From Bradyrhizobium viridifuturi (GTDB lineage: Bacteria > Pseudomonadota > Alphaproteobacteria > Rhizobiales > Xanthobacteraceae): a DNA stretch of 64,000 nt. A model generated the notes under the pieces. That model was not told the DNA's origin. It ran no database searches and worked only from the letters and a program-made list of their open reading frames with translations. Shown piece after piece: positions 34,143-43,142 of the stretch (positions are counted from its first letter, which is position 1; every line of letters starts with the position of its first letter). Made by a program: the position numbers and the translations under genes. The stretch lies in assembly GCF_001238275.1 (NCBI RefSeq), contig NZ_LGTB01000030.1, positions 1 through 64,000 of the forward strand, written 5' to 3'.

Positions 34143-35654
34143 GTGCCGAAACTGACATTGCCAGTGCGTCTCGCGCTTCTGGTCGCGGGGACGATGTTGC
34201 CGCTGATCGTTTTCGCGGCCGGGATCGTGTTTCACAATTACCAGCGGGATCGTCAGGCCGCCACGCAGCGCGTGCTGGAGACGGCGCGCAGCATCCGCCT
34301 GCTGCTCGATGCCGAAATGCAGCGCATGACCGGCGGGCTCCAGGTGCTGGCGCTGACCAACTCGCTGCGCAACAGCGAGTTCGACAACTTCCGCCGCGTC
34401 GCGGCCGGCTTCCTCGACCAGTATGGCAAGGACGGCGTGGTGCTGGTGGCGGACCGTGCCGGACGCCAGGCGTTCTCCTCGCTGACGCCGGACACCGCGA
34501 ATCTGCCGCCGCGCAACAATCTCGAGATCGTCGAGAAGGTGTTTGCGACGCGCCAGCCGCAATATTCCAACCTGTTCTTCGGCCAGGTGAAGCAGCGCCT
34601 GATCATCACTGTCGAAGTGCCGGTGATCCGCGACGACGAGGTGCTCTACGACATCTCCTTCAGCCCGCCGATCGAGGTCTTTCAGGCCATGATCGAAAAG
34701 CAGCGCCTGAATCAGGACTGGACCATCTCGATCTTCGACGGCGACGGCGTCAACCTGGCGCGGGTCCCGAATCCGGAAGCGACCGTCGGGCAGCGTGCCT
34801 CGCCGACGTTGTTTGCCGAGATGTTCCGCCGCAGCGAGGCGACACTGCCGACCGTGTCGCTCGAAGGCGTGGCGCTGATTACCGGCTTCACCCGGTCTCG
34901 CCTCACCGGCTGGACCGTCGCGGCCGGGATCGCCGAGAACTCGCTGGTGGCGCCGCTGTGGCGCTCACTTGCGATCACGGCCGTGATCGGCGGCGTCCTG
35001 CTCATGGTCGGCCTCGGCTTCGCGGTGCGGATGGCGACCACGATCGCGCGCGGCGAGAAGCTGCACGACCTCCTGATCGAGGAACTCAACCATCGCGTCA
35101 AGAACACGCTGGCAATCCTGCAATCGATCGCCACACAGACCTTCCGCAGCGCGAGCCGCGCCGAGCGCGAGAAATTCGAGGGACGGCTCGGCGCGCTTGC
35201 CGAGGCGCACAATCTGCTCTCGACCGACAAATGGCAGGGCTCCGACCTCCAGGACGTCATCAGCCGCGTGCTGCGGCCATATCTGCTGAACAACACCTCC
35301 GAGCGGGTCAGGATGTTCGGACCGCGGGTGCCGCTGTCGCCCCGGCTTGCCCTGGTGCTCTCGATGCTCCTGCACGAGATGGCGACCAACGCCGCCAAAT
35401 ATGGCGCGCTGTCCAACGACACCGGCACGGTGACGCTGGATTGGGAAATCCTCGAGGAAGGTCCGACACCGAAGCTCCGGATGATCTGGACCGAGACCGG
35501 CGGCCCGCCCGTCGCGGCGCCGGTCCAGCGCGGCTTCGGCTCCCGGCTGATCGAGCGCAGCGCCCGCGACCAACTCGGCGGCGAAGCCACGGTCGATTTC
35601 CTGCCCCACGGCGTCGTCTACACGGTGACCAGCACCCTCGAAACCGGCGATTGA
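34143..35654 (+). CDS. HWE-family sensor histidine kinase with extracytoplasmic sensor domain
   Basis: This 503-residue protein starts from the GTG at 34143-34145 (GGGGA just upstream); the frame before it is not protein-like. A first transmembrane helix spans about residues 6-28 (LALLVAGTMLPLIVFAAGIVF). A periplasmic sensor domain of the dCache/PAS-like kind spans about 30-275, with a second helix near 278-300. The kinase core has the phospho-acceptor His in ELNHRVKNTLAI near 314. The HWE hallmarks follow: His in the N-box (HEMATNAAKYG) and a W-x-E motif (IWTETGGP). HWE kinases often feed the general stress response or light/nutrient sensing. No response regulator is adjacent. Confidence 0.92.
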   Translation: MPKLTLPVRLALLVAGTMLPLIVFAAGIVFHNYQRDRQAATQRVLETARSIRLLLDAEMQRMTGGLQVLALTNSLRNSEFDNFRRVAAGFLDQYGKDGVVLVADRAGRQAFSSLTPDTANLPPRNNLEIVEKVFATRQPQYSNLFFGQVKQRLIITVEVPVIRDDEVLYDISFSPPIEVFQAMIEKQRLNQDWTISIFDGDGVNLARVPNPEATVGQRASPTLFAEMFRRSEATLPTVSLEGVALITGFTRSRLTGWTVAAGIAENSLVAPLWRSLAITAVIGGVLLMVGLGFAVRMATTIARGEKLHDLLIEELNHRVKNTLAILQSIATQTFRSASRAEREKFEGRLGALAEAHNLLSTDKWQGSDLQDVISRVLRPYLLNNTSERVRMFGPRVPLSPRLALVLSMLLHEMATNAAKYGALSNDTGTVTLDWEILEEGPTPKLRMIWTETGGPPVAAPVQRGFGSRLIERSARDQLGGEATVDFLPHGVVYTVTSTLETGD

Positions 35655-35743
35655 CCGGGCAAACGGCCCCCAATCCTGCGACAACTTGGCACGCAAGTTG
35701 CTAAGATGGGGCGGGTTCGGACGACCGGAAACAGGGGGAATTC

Positions 35744-37063
35744 ATGTCGACCATCGCAGCGGAAGCCGGCACGGCACGCAAGCCGCTCTACACATCACTG
35801 TTCGTGCAGGTGCTTGTCGCGCTGCTGCTCGGCATCGTCATCGGCATGGCGGCGCCCGATTTCGCGATCGGGTTGAAGATCTTCAGCGATGCCTTCCTGA
35901 AGCTGATCTCGATGATCGTGGCGCCGATCGTGTTCTGCGTGGTGGTGCACGGCATCGCGGGCGCCGGCGACCTCAAGAAGGTCGGGCGCGTCGGCGTCAA
36001 GGCGCTGGTGTATTTCGAGGCGATGACGACGGTGGCGCTCGTGATCGGCTTGATCCTGGCCTATCTGTTCGGGCCCGGTCACGGCATGAATATCGACACC
36101 TCGACGCTCGACGCCAAGGCGCTTGGCAGCTACGCCAGCAACGCGCAGAAGCTGAAAGGCGAAGGCATCGGCAGCTTCCTGCTCAACATCATCCCGAGCA
36201 CTTCGTTCGACGCGCTGTCGCGCAACGACGTGCTGCAGGTGCTGTTCTTCGCCATCATCTTCGGCGTCAGCCTGGCGCTGGTCGGCGGCGAGAAGGGCGA
36301 GCGGATCTCCTCCTTCATCGACGCGGTCTCCACCGTGCTGTTCCGCGCCATGGGCCTGATCGTGCGCTTCGCGCCGATCGGCGTGCTCGGCGCCGTCGCC
36401 TACACGGTCGGCAAATACGGCGTCGGCTCGCTGAAGCAGCTGCTGTCGCTGGTGGCGCTGTTCTACGTCTCGGTCGCGATCTTCGTGCTCGGCGTGCTCG
36501 GCGCCGTGATGGCGCTCGCCGGCATCAACATCCTCAAGTTCCTCGGCTACCTGCGCGAGGAATTGATGATCGTGGTCGCCACCGCATCCTCAGACGCGGT
36601 GCTGCCGCAGGTGATGCGCAAGCTGGAGCGTTTCGGCGTCAAGGATTCGGTGGTCGGCCTCGTGATTCCGACCGGCTATTCGTTCAACCTCGACGCATTC
36701 TCGATCTACCTGACGCTGGCCGTCGTCTTCATCGCGCAGGCCACCAACACGCCGCTGTCGTTCGGCGACCTGCTGCTCGTGCTCGGCGTATCGCTGATCA
36801 CCTCGAAGGGCGCGCACGGCGTGCCGGGTTCCGCGATCGTTATCCTGGCGGCGACGCTCAACGCCGTGCCGAGCATCCCGGCGATCGGCCTCGTGCTGGT
36901 GCTCTCGGTCGATTGGTTCATCGGCATGGCGCGCGCAGTCGGCAACCTGATCGGCAACTGCGTCGCCACCGTCGTGGTCGCGGCTTGGGAAGGTGACCTG
37001 GATCGGGACAAGGCCCGTCGCGTGCTCGAAGGCACTGACGCGGTCGACGTGACCGCGGGCTGA
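35744..37063 (+). CDS. dctA: C4-dicarboxylate/H+ (Na+) symporter
   Basis: This 439-residue protein is the usual DctA length, with a strong RBS (AGGGGGAATTC before the ATG). Hallmarks of the dicarboxylate/amino-acid:cation symporter family are LISMIVAPIVFCVVVHGIAG near residue 50, the Ser-rich re-entrant loop ATASSDAVLPQVM near 285, and PTGYSFNLDAFSIYL near 315 (the conserved NLDG/NLDA substrate/cation motif). It imports succinate, malate and fumarate, key carbon sources for rhizobia. No dctBD pair is adjacent; a sensor kinase of a different family lies just upstream. Confidence 0.93.
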   Translation: MSTIAAEAGTARKPLYTSLFVQVLVALLLGIVIGMAAPDFAIGLKIFSDAFLKLISMIVAPIVFCVVVHGIAGAGDLKKVGRVGVKALVYFEAMTTVALVIGLILAYLFGPGHGMNIDTSTLDAKALGSYASNAQKLKGEGIGSFLLNIIPSTSFDALSRNDVLQVLFFAIIFGVSLALVGGEKGERISSFIDAVSTVLFRAMGLIVRFAPIGVLGAVAYTVGKYGVGSLKQLLSLVALFYVSVAIFVLGVLGAVMALAGINILKFLGYLREELMIVVATASSDAVLPQVMRKLERFGVKDSVVGLVIPTGYSFNLDAFSIYLTLAVVFIAQATNTPLSFGDLLLVLGVSLITSKGAHGVPGSAIVILAATLNAVPSIPAIGLVLVLSVDWFIGMARAVGNLIGNCVATVVVAAWEGDLDRDKARRVLEGTDAVDVTAG

Positions 37064-37115
37064 AGCCGCAAGGTACAGGACCAAGAGCGTCCCGCGCATC
37101 GCGCGGGGCGCGGAC

Positions 37116-37427
37116 TTACTTGATGAGCCGCAGATACGGCGGCAACTGCCTGGTCGCCGGTTCCTGCACCGGCTCGTCCGACGCGATCATGTCGCACAGC
37201 GCCTTCAACTCGGAATCCGTCACCTTGTGGAGCTCCATCCGAAGCTCGAGGATCGCAAGGGACAACAGCCGCGCCGTCTCCGTGTTCGCCCGGTCAGTCA
37301 GAAATGCCTGACATTCTTCAAGGGTTGCGAGCAGCGCCAGCAACCGTTCTTCCGTATTTGCGACCGGCATACCTTCCACTCCCGAAGCCGCGAGGTAGAG
37401 TCGAGGTGTTCCCCTCTTCCGCTTCAT
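37116..37427 (-). CDS. Small conserved hypothetical protein
   Basis: This 103-residue cytoplasmic protein starts at the ATG at 37425-37427, preceded by AGGAGAGG. A basic N-terminus (MKRKRGTPRLYL) is followed by a helical region rich in Leu, Glu and Ala (ERLLALLATLEECQAFL, then ARLLSLAILELRMELHKV) that looks like a helical hairpin. I do not recognise a named domain. It converges on dctA. The frame extends upstream to 37517 without a good start signal. Confidence 0.65.
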   Translation of the reverse strand: MKRKRGTPRLYLAASGVEGMPVANTEERLLALLATLEECQAFLTDRANTETARLLSLAILELRMELHKVTDSELKALCDMIASDEPVQEPATRQLPPYLRLIK

Positions 37428-37997
37428 TTGGCCTCTCCTGCCAGAGTTCGCCGGCGTTTCGTAGGCGCACAATTGTTCCAGATGATTCAGAACTTTTGGG
37501 CAATTGTCCAGCAACATTCCGAAAGCCCGACTTGGACTTACGTCAAAGTTTTCGCATTGGCGGCAATTCAGTCAAGCAACCTCAGCCCGTCACCCGCGAC
37601 CTCTGGATGCACTAGCTGGGGTTGCATCCATGCAAAGACGCCCGTACAATATTGGTTGCCCGTAGAACTACGGGCGCAGTGCATTGCCGCCCAGTAAGCA
37701 TGCGCGCAAAATCTGTGTCGATCAAACTCGCGCTAGTTGTGGTTTGGTCAATATTTTGCCAAATGTAGAGGGCGGGGTGTCGATAGACACCTTGGCGCGG
37801 TCGACTTCAGGTAGTCGACCGAGTCGGTACTAGGGTGCTTCCAATGCGCATTTGCGTCTGGATACCATCCCGCGATCTTCTTGGATTTCGTCGTTCGGAC
37901 GAACTGACGATCCACTCGAACTTAACGCGGTACATCATGAACGTGTCCCTGACCCGACCGGGCCAGGGATTCTCGATTTGAAGGACGGGTCACAAGA
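37428..37997. promoter_or_regulatory. 570-base intergenic region with hairpins upstream of the SinR-like regulator
   Basis: I find no supported gene here. Close to the regulator are two consecutive perfect inverted repeats: GGTGTC-GATA-GACACC at 37776-37791 and GGTCGAC-TTCAGGTA-GTCGACC at 37799-37820. A third (CCCTG to CCAGGG) lies near 37951-37972. The region immediately before (near 37740-37765) is AT-rich, with TTGGTCAATATTTTGCC, a plausible promoter zone. These structures suggest a regulated leader or operator array for the gene at 37998. The part from 37428 to 37730 shows nothing specific. Confidence 0.4.
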
Positions 37998-38393
37998 ATG
38001 AACAGATCAGCAGCAAAGAAGATGAAGCAGCGCAGTGCCGGCAAGCCGGACATTGAGTTGGGCAAGCGGATTCGCCTGCGCCGTGTCGAGCAGAAGATCT
38101 CGCAGGCAGAGCTCGGCGACAAGCTGGGCGTCAGCTTCCAGCAGGTTCAGAAGTACGAGAAGGGCGTGAACCGCGTCGGCGCTGCGCGCCTTCAGCAGAT
38201 CGCTAGCGCGCTGGATGTGCCGGTCACCTTCTTCTACGACGGCGACAACAAGGCCCGCGAAGTCGAGAGCCTGCTGTTCCTCGACAGCGCGTTCAGCCTC
38301 CGGTTGCTGCGCGCCTACAGCAAGATCAAGGATCAGACCGTGCAGCGCCAGCTGGTGTCGCTGATGGAATCGATCGCCGCCAACGAAGACTGA
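37998..38393 (+). CDS. XRE/SinR-like helix-turn-helix transcriptional regulator
   Basis: This 131-residue protein has a Cro/C1-type HTH at about residues 20-76. The core reads LGKRIRLRRVEQKISQAELG, then VSFQQVQKYEKGVNRVGAARL. The C-terminal half is a short helical dimerisation part (LLFLDSAFSLRLLRAYSKI). Proteins of this form are common in Rhizobiales (PraR/PhrR-type regulators of attachment and stress). A long leader with several inverted repeats precedes it. A clear intrinsic terminator follows at 38506-38542. Confidence 0.9.
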   Translation: MNRSAAKKMKQRSAGKPDIELGKRIRLRRVEQKISQAELGDKLGVSFQQVQKYEKGVNRVGAARLQQIASALDVPVTFFYDGDNKAREVESLLFLDSAFSLRLLRAYSKIKDQTVQRQLVSLMESIAANED

Positions 38394-38744
38394 GCGGCAG
38401 CACAGGTACGGTCGCGACACCGCGAACGCGACCGACCAGGGCGAGCGGATTGGCCGGCGGCCGGTCATCGGGACCAGCACGTGTCGAGCGGGCCAGGAAG
38501 ATATCAAAGCGCTGCCATCGGCGATGGCAGCGCTTTTTCTTTGCTCGTTCGGCGCCGGTCGGTCGAGGCGTTCCGGCGCGCAGGTTGCGGTCATGGACCT
38601 GCCGCAAACCAAAATTTAATCAAGACGCAACGGTCTCGGGGTAGATCATCAGCTCCGCACCGACGCGCCGCCCCGTCGATTCGAGCGGCCGCGGCGATGC
38701 CTTCCGATTTCTCGCGCGAGCGGCGCAGTCCGGAGAAACGCGAT
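38394..38744. other. 351-base intergenic region after the regulator
   Basis: The only clear feature is the intrinsic terminator at 38506-38542. Beyond it, GGTTGCGG near 38584 and CCGCAAACC near 38602 form an imperfect dyad, and the AT-rich AAAATTTAATCAAGAC near 38610-38626 may belong to the promoter of the L,D-transpeptidase. I see no small gene with RBS support. Confidence 0.4.
38506..38542 (+). terminator. Intrinsic terminator of the SinR-like regulator
   Basis: AAAGCGCTGCCATC at 38506-38519 pairs perfectly with GATGGCAGCGCTTT at 38523-38536 around a GGC loop, and the stem runs into TTTTTCTTT. This is a textbook Rho-independent terminator about 115 bases after the stop codon. Confidence 0.9.
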
Positions 38745-40064
38745 ATGCAGAGAGTGACACTCGCCGCCGTGGCCACCGTGCTCGCGGCTCTGCCGGCATT
38801 CGCCCAAACCGCCGGCGCGCCCGGCCCGGCCGCGGCGGTGCCGCCCCATCATGCTGCGCCGGCGGCCCCCCAGCCAGGCCAGGTCAAGCCGGCTGCGCCT
38901 GCCTCGGTCGCGGAAACCCGGTCCGTTGCCGCGCTCGCATTGTCGCACGAGCCGATCTACGATCAGGGCAGCGCGCAGCGCATTCGCGAGGTGCTGAAGA
39001 GCTATTCCGATCTCGCCGCCCGCGGCGGTTGGCCCACGATCCCTGCGGACGCGAAATTTGCCTTGGGCGTCCAGGGCAGCAGTGACGATCTGCTGCGCAA
39101 GCGCCTGATCATCACCGGCGACCTCTCTGCCGACAAGACCACCGGCGCCTATGATGAGGTTGTGGCCGAGGCGGTGAAGCACTTCCAGGCACGCCACGGC
39201 CTCGCGGCGACCGGCACCCTGACGCCGCGGACGCTGGCTGCGCTCAACGTCCCCGTCCAGAAGCGGATCAAGCAACTCGAGGCCTCGCTGGAACGGCTCG
39301 ACCAGATGGATTTCCAGTTCGGGCAGCGCTACGTGGTCGTCAACATTCCCGCCACCTTCGCCGAGGCCGTCGAGGACGACAAGGTCGTGCGGCGCTACCG
39401 CGTGATCGTCGGCAAGACCGAGAAGCCTTCACCGACGCTGACGTCCGAGATCACCGACGTCATTCTCAATCCGACCTGGACAGTGCCGTCGTCGATCACG
39501 AAGACGGAGATCGCGGCGCATATGCGCAAGGATCCGACCTATCTGGCGCGCATGCACATGGACGTGCTCGACGCCCACGACAACCCGATCGATCCGCATG
39601 CGGTCGACTGGTCGGGCGATCATGCGCCGAACGTCTCCGTGCGTCAGCAGAGCGGCGCATGGAATGCGCTCGGCGCGGTCAAGATCGACATGCCGAACTC
39701 CTATTCGGTCTATATGCACGACACCAATCAGCGCAGCCTGTTCAGCGACGACTATCGCTTCGATTCGCACGGCTGCTCGCGCGTCGACAATGTCCGCGAC
39801 CTCGCGGCATGGCTGCTGAAGGACCAGCCGCAGTGGACCCGCGTCGCCATCGATGCCGCGATCGCCACCGGACAACGTCAGGATATCCGCATGCAGAAGA
39901 AGGTGCCGGTGGCCTGGGTCTACCTCACGGCGTGGATGACGAAGGACCGGACCATCCAGTTCCGCAACGACGTCTACGACCAGGACCAGCAGCTCCTCGA
40001 AGCCACTGCCGAGGAAGCCGCCTTCTTCAACAAGGCCGCCGAACATCCGCTGACCACGCAGTAA
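38745..40064 (+). CDS. L,D-transpeptidase with peptidoglycan-binding domain (YcbB-like)
   Basis: This 439-residue exported enzyme starts at the ATG at 38745-38747, with GGAGA upstream. The signal peptide covers about residues 1-21 (VTLAAVATVLAALPAFAQ), followed by a Pro/Ala linker. A peptidoglycan-binding helix domain is near 140-165 (VKHFQARHGLAATGTLTPRT). The YkuD catalytic domain runs from about 195, ending with the active-site motif SHGCSRV near 340 (nucleophilic Cys). It crosslinks peptidoglycan stems by 3-3 bonds or attaches proteins to the wall. It is preceded by its own intergenic region and followed by a His-rich secreted protein. Confidence 0.93.
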   Translation: MQRVTLAAVATVLAALPAFAQTAGAPGPAAAVPPHHAAPAAPQPGQVKPAAPASVAETRSVAALALSHEPIYDQGSAQRIREVLKSYSDLAARGGWPTIPADAKFALGVQGSSDDLLRKRLIITGDLSADKTTGAYDEVVAEAVKHFQARHGLAATGTLTPRTLAALNVPVQKRIKQLEASLERLDQMDFQFGQRYVVVNIPATFAEAVEDDKVVRRYRVIVGKTEKPSPTLTSEITDVILNPTWTVPSSITKTEIAAHMRKDPTYLARMHMDVLDAHDNPIDPHAVDWSGDHAPNVSVRQQSGAWNALGAVKIDMPNSYSVYMHDTNQRSLFSDDYRFDSHGCSRVDNVRDLAAWLLKDQPQWTRVAIDAAIATGQRQDIRMQKKVPVAWVYLTAWMTKDRTIQFRNDVYDQDQQLLEATAEEAAFFNKAAEHPLTTQ

Positions 40065-40272
40065 CGCGCTTCCGCACGAAGCGCGACATCGCGAGTTGGC
40101 CCGCCATTCTGTCGCGCGGCCAATTGTCGCCCGCGCATCAGGCAACCTCACAACTCCCGCATTTCCTGCGTTGAACCGATATCGCCAGAACCAAGTGCAC
40201 GTGCCTGTCTTTTTTGTCGCAGCAACCAAGCGGCCGCATGAACGTTTTCAGGCTTCAACCAAGGAGATTTCG

Positions 40273-40614
40273 ATGAATATCAAGCTTGCCGTTATTGGAC
40301 TGGCCGCGCTCGGGAGCGCGGCGTTGATGTCCGGTGCGGCGTCGGCGCTGCCGAACGGGCTTCCGCAGGCCAGCCAGATCGCAGGCGAGACGTCCAATGT
40401 CGACAAGGTGCGCCAGGTCTGCGATCGCTGGGGCCGTTGCTACTGGCAACCGGGCTACGGCTACGGACCGCGCCATCACGGATGGCATCATCGTCCGCAC
40501 TTCTATCCGCGCCATCATCATCACGGGCACCGCCATCACGGCGGACACCATGGTGGCGGCCATCACGGCGGCGGGCATCACGGTGGCGGACATCACGGTG
40601 GCCACCGGCGCTGA
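40273..40614 (+). CDS. Secreted Gly/His-rich protein, probable metal binder
   Basis: This 113-residue protein has a strong RBS (AAGGAG) and a signal peptide at about residues 1-24 (LAVIGLAALGSAALMSGAASA). Two Cys flank a short aromatic stretch (VCDRWGRCYWQPGYGYG). The C-terminal half is almost all His, Gly and Arg, ending in repeats of HHGG. The His density suggests binding of Zn, Ni or Cu in the periplasm or outside, but no ligand is known. It is followed directly by a UUCG-loop terminator-like hairpin, and preceded by a 208-base gap. Confidence 0.8.
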   Translation: MNIKLAVIGLAALGSAALMSGAASALPNGLPQASQIAGETSNVDKVRQVCDRWGRCYWQPGYGYGPRHHGWHHRPHFYPRHHHHGHRHHGGHHGGGHHGGGHHGGGHHGGHRR

Positions 40615-40622
40615 TCATCCGC

Positions 40623-40652
40623 GAGGGGGCTTCGGCCCCCTCACCTTTTCGC
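40623..40652 (+). terminator. Hairpin terminator with TTCG loop
   Basis: GAGGGGGC at 40623-40630 and GCCCCCTC at 40635-40642 enclose TTCG, then ACCTTTTC follows. The very stable TTCG tetraloop plus T-rich tail, 9 bases after the His-rich gene stop, supports an intrinsic terminator. Confidence 0.8.
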
Positions 40653-40757
40653 GCCGGAACATGCCGGCACACAACCGAGGATTTCTCGGGCAAGTCAGCC
40701 GGCCCGAGTTGCTGCTGACTTCGAGCGCCTGGCAGTGACCCGCTTCACCTGTTCGCG

Positions 40758-41840
40758 CTAAAGGGCCGCCAGCACGGCCTTGGCAACATCGGCGGTGCCA
40801 TTGCTGCCGCCGAACTCGAACGGCTTGATGCCGCCGGCATAGACCTTGTCGACCACGCGCTCGATCCGCTCTCCGGCTTCGGCCGCGCCTTCGAGGCCGT
40901 GCTTGTCGGCGAGCCAGTCCAGCATCATCGCCGCTGACAGGATCATCGCGGTCGGGTTGGCCTTGCCCTGCCCCATGATGTCGGGCGCGGTGCCGTGGCA
41001 GGGCTGAAACACCGCATAGCGATCGCCGATGTCGGCCGACGGCGCCATGCCCATGCCGCCGATCAGGCCGGCGGTGAGATCCGACAGGATGTCGCCGAAC
41101 ATGTTCTCGGTGACCATGACGTCGAAGTCCCAGGGCCGCTTCACCAGCGCCGCCGCGGTCGCGTCGATGTAGAGGTGATCGGCCCTGACGTCGGGATGAC
41201 GCTTCGCGGTCTCGTCGAAGATGCTGCGGAAGAACGCGAACGCCTTGAACACATTCGCCTTGTCGACGCAAGTCAGCCCGCCACCAATCTTGCCGCGCGC
41301 CTTGCGGCGTTCGGCAAGCCGGAACGAGAACTCGAACAACCGTTCCGAGGTTCGGCGCGTGATCACCATCGTCTCGCGCGCCTCATCGTCGGTGACGACG
41401 CCCTTGCCCATCGAGGCGAATAGGCCCTCGGTCGATTCCCTGATCACGACGAGGTCGATGCCCTTCTGATCGGCGCCGACGATCGTGCTCTTCACGCCCG
41501 GAATCAATCGCGCGGGCCGCACGCCGGCATAGAGATCGAAGATCACGCGCAATTCGATCTGCGGCGCGATCTCGGTATTGTCGGGATAGCGCACCGACGG
41601 CAGGCCGCAGGCGCCGAGCAGGATCGCGTCGGCCTCCTCGCACAGCCGGATCGTACTCTCCGGCATCGACTTGCCGGTCTCCTTGTAATGGCCGGCGCCC
41701 GCAGGCGCCTCGGTGAAGCGGAATTTGAGGCCGGCCGACGCCTCGATCTTGCGCAGCACCTCGAGCGCCGGTGCCATCACCTCGGGGCCGATGCCATCGC
41801 CCCCGAGGACTGCGATGTGAAGTGCGTCGTTGGCGGACAT
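40758..41840 (-). CDS. Isocitrate/isopropylmalate dehydrogenase-family decarboxylating dehydrogenase
   Basis: This 360-residue protein starts at the ATG at 41838-41840 (RBS CCGGAGATC). The family motifs are AVLGGDGIGPEVM at residues 10-22, the substrate Arg/Glu region DLVVIRESTEGLFA near 130, VDKANVFKA near 190, and the metal-binding block YIDATAAALVKRPWDFDVMVTENMFGDILSDL around 225-255 (Asp ligands). It decarboxylates a 3-hydroxy acid with NAD+. It is not typical leuB because the active-site pattern and context differ; tartrate or 3-isopropylmalate analogues are possible substrates. A hairpin repeat separates it from the next gene upstream on the same strand. Confidence 0.88.
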   Translation of the reverse strand: MSANDALHIAVLGGDGIGPEVMAPALEVLRKIEASAGLKFRFTEAPAGAGHYKETGKSMPESTIRLCEEADAILLGACGLPSVRYPDNTEIAPQIELRVIFDLYAGVRPARLIPGVKSTIVGADQKGIDLVVIRESTEGLFASMGKGVVTDDEARETMVITRRTSERLFEFSFRLAERRKARGKIGGGLTCVDKANVFKAFAFFRSIFDETAKRHPDVRADHLYIDATAAALVKRPWDFDVMVTENMFGDILSDLTAGLIGGMGMAPSADIGDRYAVFQPCHGTAPDIMGQGKANPTAMILSAAMMLDWLADKHGLEGAAEAGERIERVVDKVYAGGIKPFEFGGSNGTADVAKAVLAAL

Positions 41841-41862
41841 GGGGGATCTCCGGAAGACAACA

Positions 41863-41936
41863 GTCATTCTGGGGCGATGCGAAGCATCGAACCCGGAATC
41901 TCGAGATTCCGGGTTCGCTTCGCGCCCCGGAATGAC
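41863..41936. repeat. Intergenic palindromic repeat with GTCATTC/GAATGAC ends
   Basis: The ends GTCATTCTGGGGCG and CGCCCCGGAATGAC form a long dyad. Internally CCCGGAATCTCGAGATTCCGGG is nearly a perfect palindrome, with a small GATGCGAAGCATC hairpin before it. This is a frequently seen Rhizobiales intergenic repeat (recalled). It lies between two minus-strand dehydrogenase genes. Confidence 0.7.
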
Positions 41937-41946
41937 AACAGCTCGG

Positions 41947-43017
41947 TTACGGCGTCAACACCGCGCGTCCGACGAGCTGGCCCTTCTGCAGATTGGTCAG
42001 CGCCTCGTTCGCCTTCGCCAGCGGCATCGGTGTCACCGGGATCGCCGGGATCTTCTTCTCGCGCACCAGGTCGAGCAGCTCCTGCGTCTCGCGCAGATTG
42101 CCGACATAGCTGCCCTGGATGGTGACCGCCTTGATCGGGATCAGCGGCAGCGCCCAGGTCGCACCGCCGCCGAACAGGCCGACGATCACGAGCTTGCCGC
42201 CCTTGGTCAGGCAGTCGAAGCCGAGCTGCGAGGTCTGGGCATTGCCGACCAGGTCGATCGCGGCGCGGATCGGCTGGCCGGCCTTCTTGATGAGCTGCTC
42301 CAGCGCATCGGGCGCCTTGCCGTCGACGGTTGCGAGCGCACCGGCGGCCTCGGCCGCCTCGCGCTTCCTGGCGTCGATATCGACCACGATCGCGCCCTTG
42401 CCGCCCATCGCCTTCAGCAGCGACAGCGCCATCAGGCCGAGACCGCCGGCGCCGAAGATCACGATCGGCGTGTCGAGATCCTTCTCGACCTTCTTCAACG
42501 CGCTATAAGTGGTGACGCCCGAGCAGGCGTAGGGCGCGGCGGTGACCGGATCGAGCCCCTTGAGGTTGAGCAGATATTTCGGATGCGGCACCGTCATGTG
42601 ATCGGCGTAGCCGCCGTCGCAATAGACGCCGAGCGCATTCGGCTTGATCGCGCACATGTTCTCGTCGCCGCCGAGGCAGGTCGGGCATTTGCCGCAGCCG
42701 AGCCAGGGATAGGCCAGCGCGACATCGCCGACCTTGAGGCCGCCCTTGTCGGCGTCCTTGACGTCGGGACCGAAGGCCACGATCTCACCGACCGTCTCAT
42801 GGCCCATCGTGCGCGGCAGCGAGACGCCGCGATCCTTGAGCGACAGCGGCTTGCGGCCATGGCCGAGATCGTAGCCGCCTTCCCAGATATGCAGGTCGCT
42901 GTGGCAGACGCCCGCCGCCTTGACCTTGATCAGCACCTGCGTGCCCGACGGCTGCGGCGTCGGCTGATCGACCTCTTTCAAGGGGGCGTTGAAATCGACG
43001 ACCTGGAAACTCTTCAT
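41947..43017 (-). CDS. Zinc-dependent alcohol dehydrogenase (AdhP-like)
   Basis: This 356-residue MDR enzyme starts at the ATG at 43015-43017 (GGGAGA upstream). Catalytic zinc ligands are Cys in AGVCHSDLHIW and His-Glu in TMGHETVGEI. The structural zinc site is complete with four Cys in GCGKCPTCLGGDENMC, unlike the enzyme at 10150-11232. The Rossmann motif is VIFGAGGLGLMALSLL near 180. It oxidises primary or aromatic alcohols with NAD+. It is followed downstream on the same strand by the isopropylmalate-type dehydrogenase after a repeat element. Confidence 0.92.
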   Translation of the reverse strand: MKSFQVVDFNAPLKEVDQPTPQPSGTQVLIKVKAAGVCHSDLHIWEGGYDLGHGRKPLSLKDRGVSLPRTMGHETVGEIVAFGPDVKDADKGGLKVGDVALAYPWLGCGKCPTCLGGDENMCAIKPNALGVYCDGGYADHMTVPHPKYLLNLKGLDPVTAAPYACSGVTTYSALKKVEKDLDTPIVIFGAGGLGLMALSLLKAMGGKGAIVVDIDARKREAAEAAGALATVDGKAPDALEQLIKKAGQPIRAAIDLVGNAQTSQLGFDCLTKGGKLVIVGLFGGGATWALPLIPIKAVTIQGSYVGNLRETQELLDLVREKKIPAIPVTPMPLAKANEALTNLQKGQLVGRAVLTP

Positions 43018-43142
43018 CGCTGTTCTCCCGAAGCTCGTTGTTGCGGCGGACCTTGCCACGCCTGCCCGCCCGGGACAAACGCTCATGACCCCATTTTCGA
43101 GCGAGCCGCCATGCAGCCGCTCGACGGTCGAGGCGTCACTAT

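Noticed and set aside
40530..40612. Short tandem repeats in the His-rich gene as a possible CRISPR-like or satellite array
   Set aside because: The repeats are codon-phased (His-Gly-Gly units) inside a supported reading frame with signal peptide, so they are coding.
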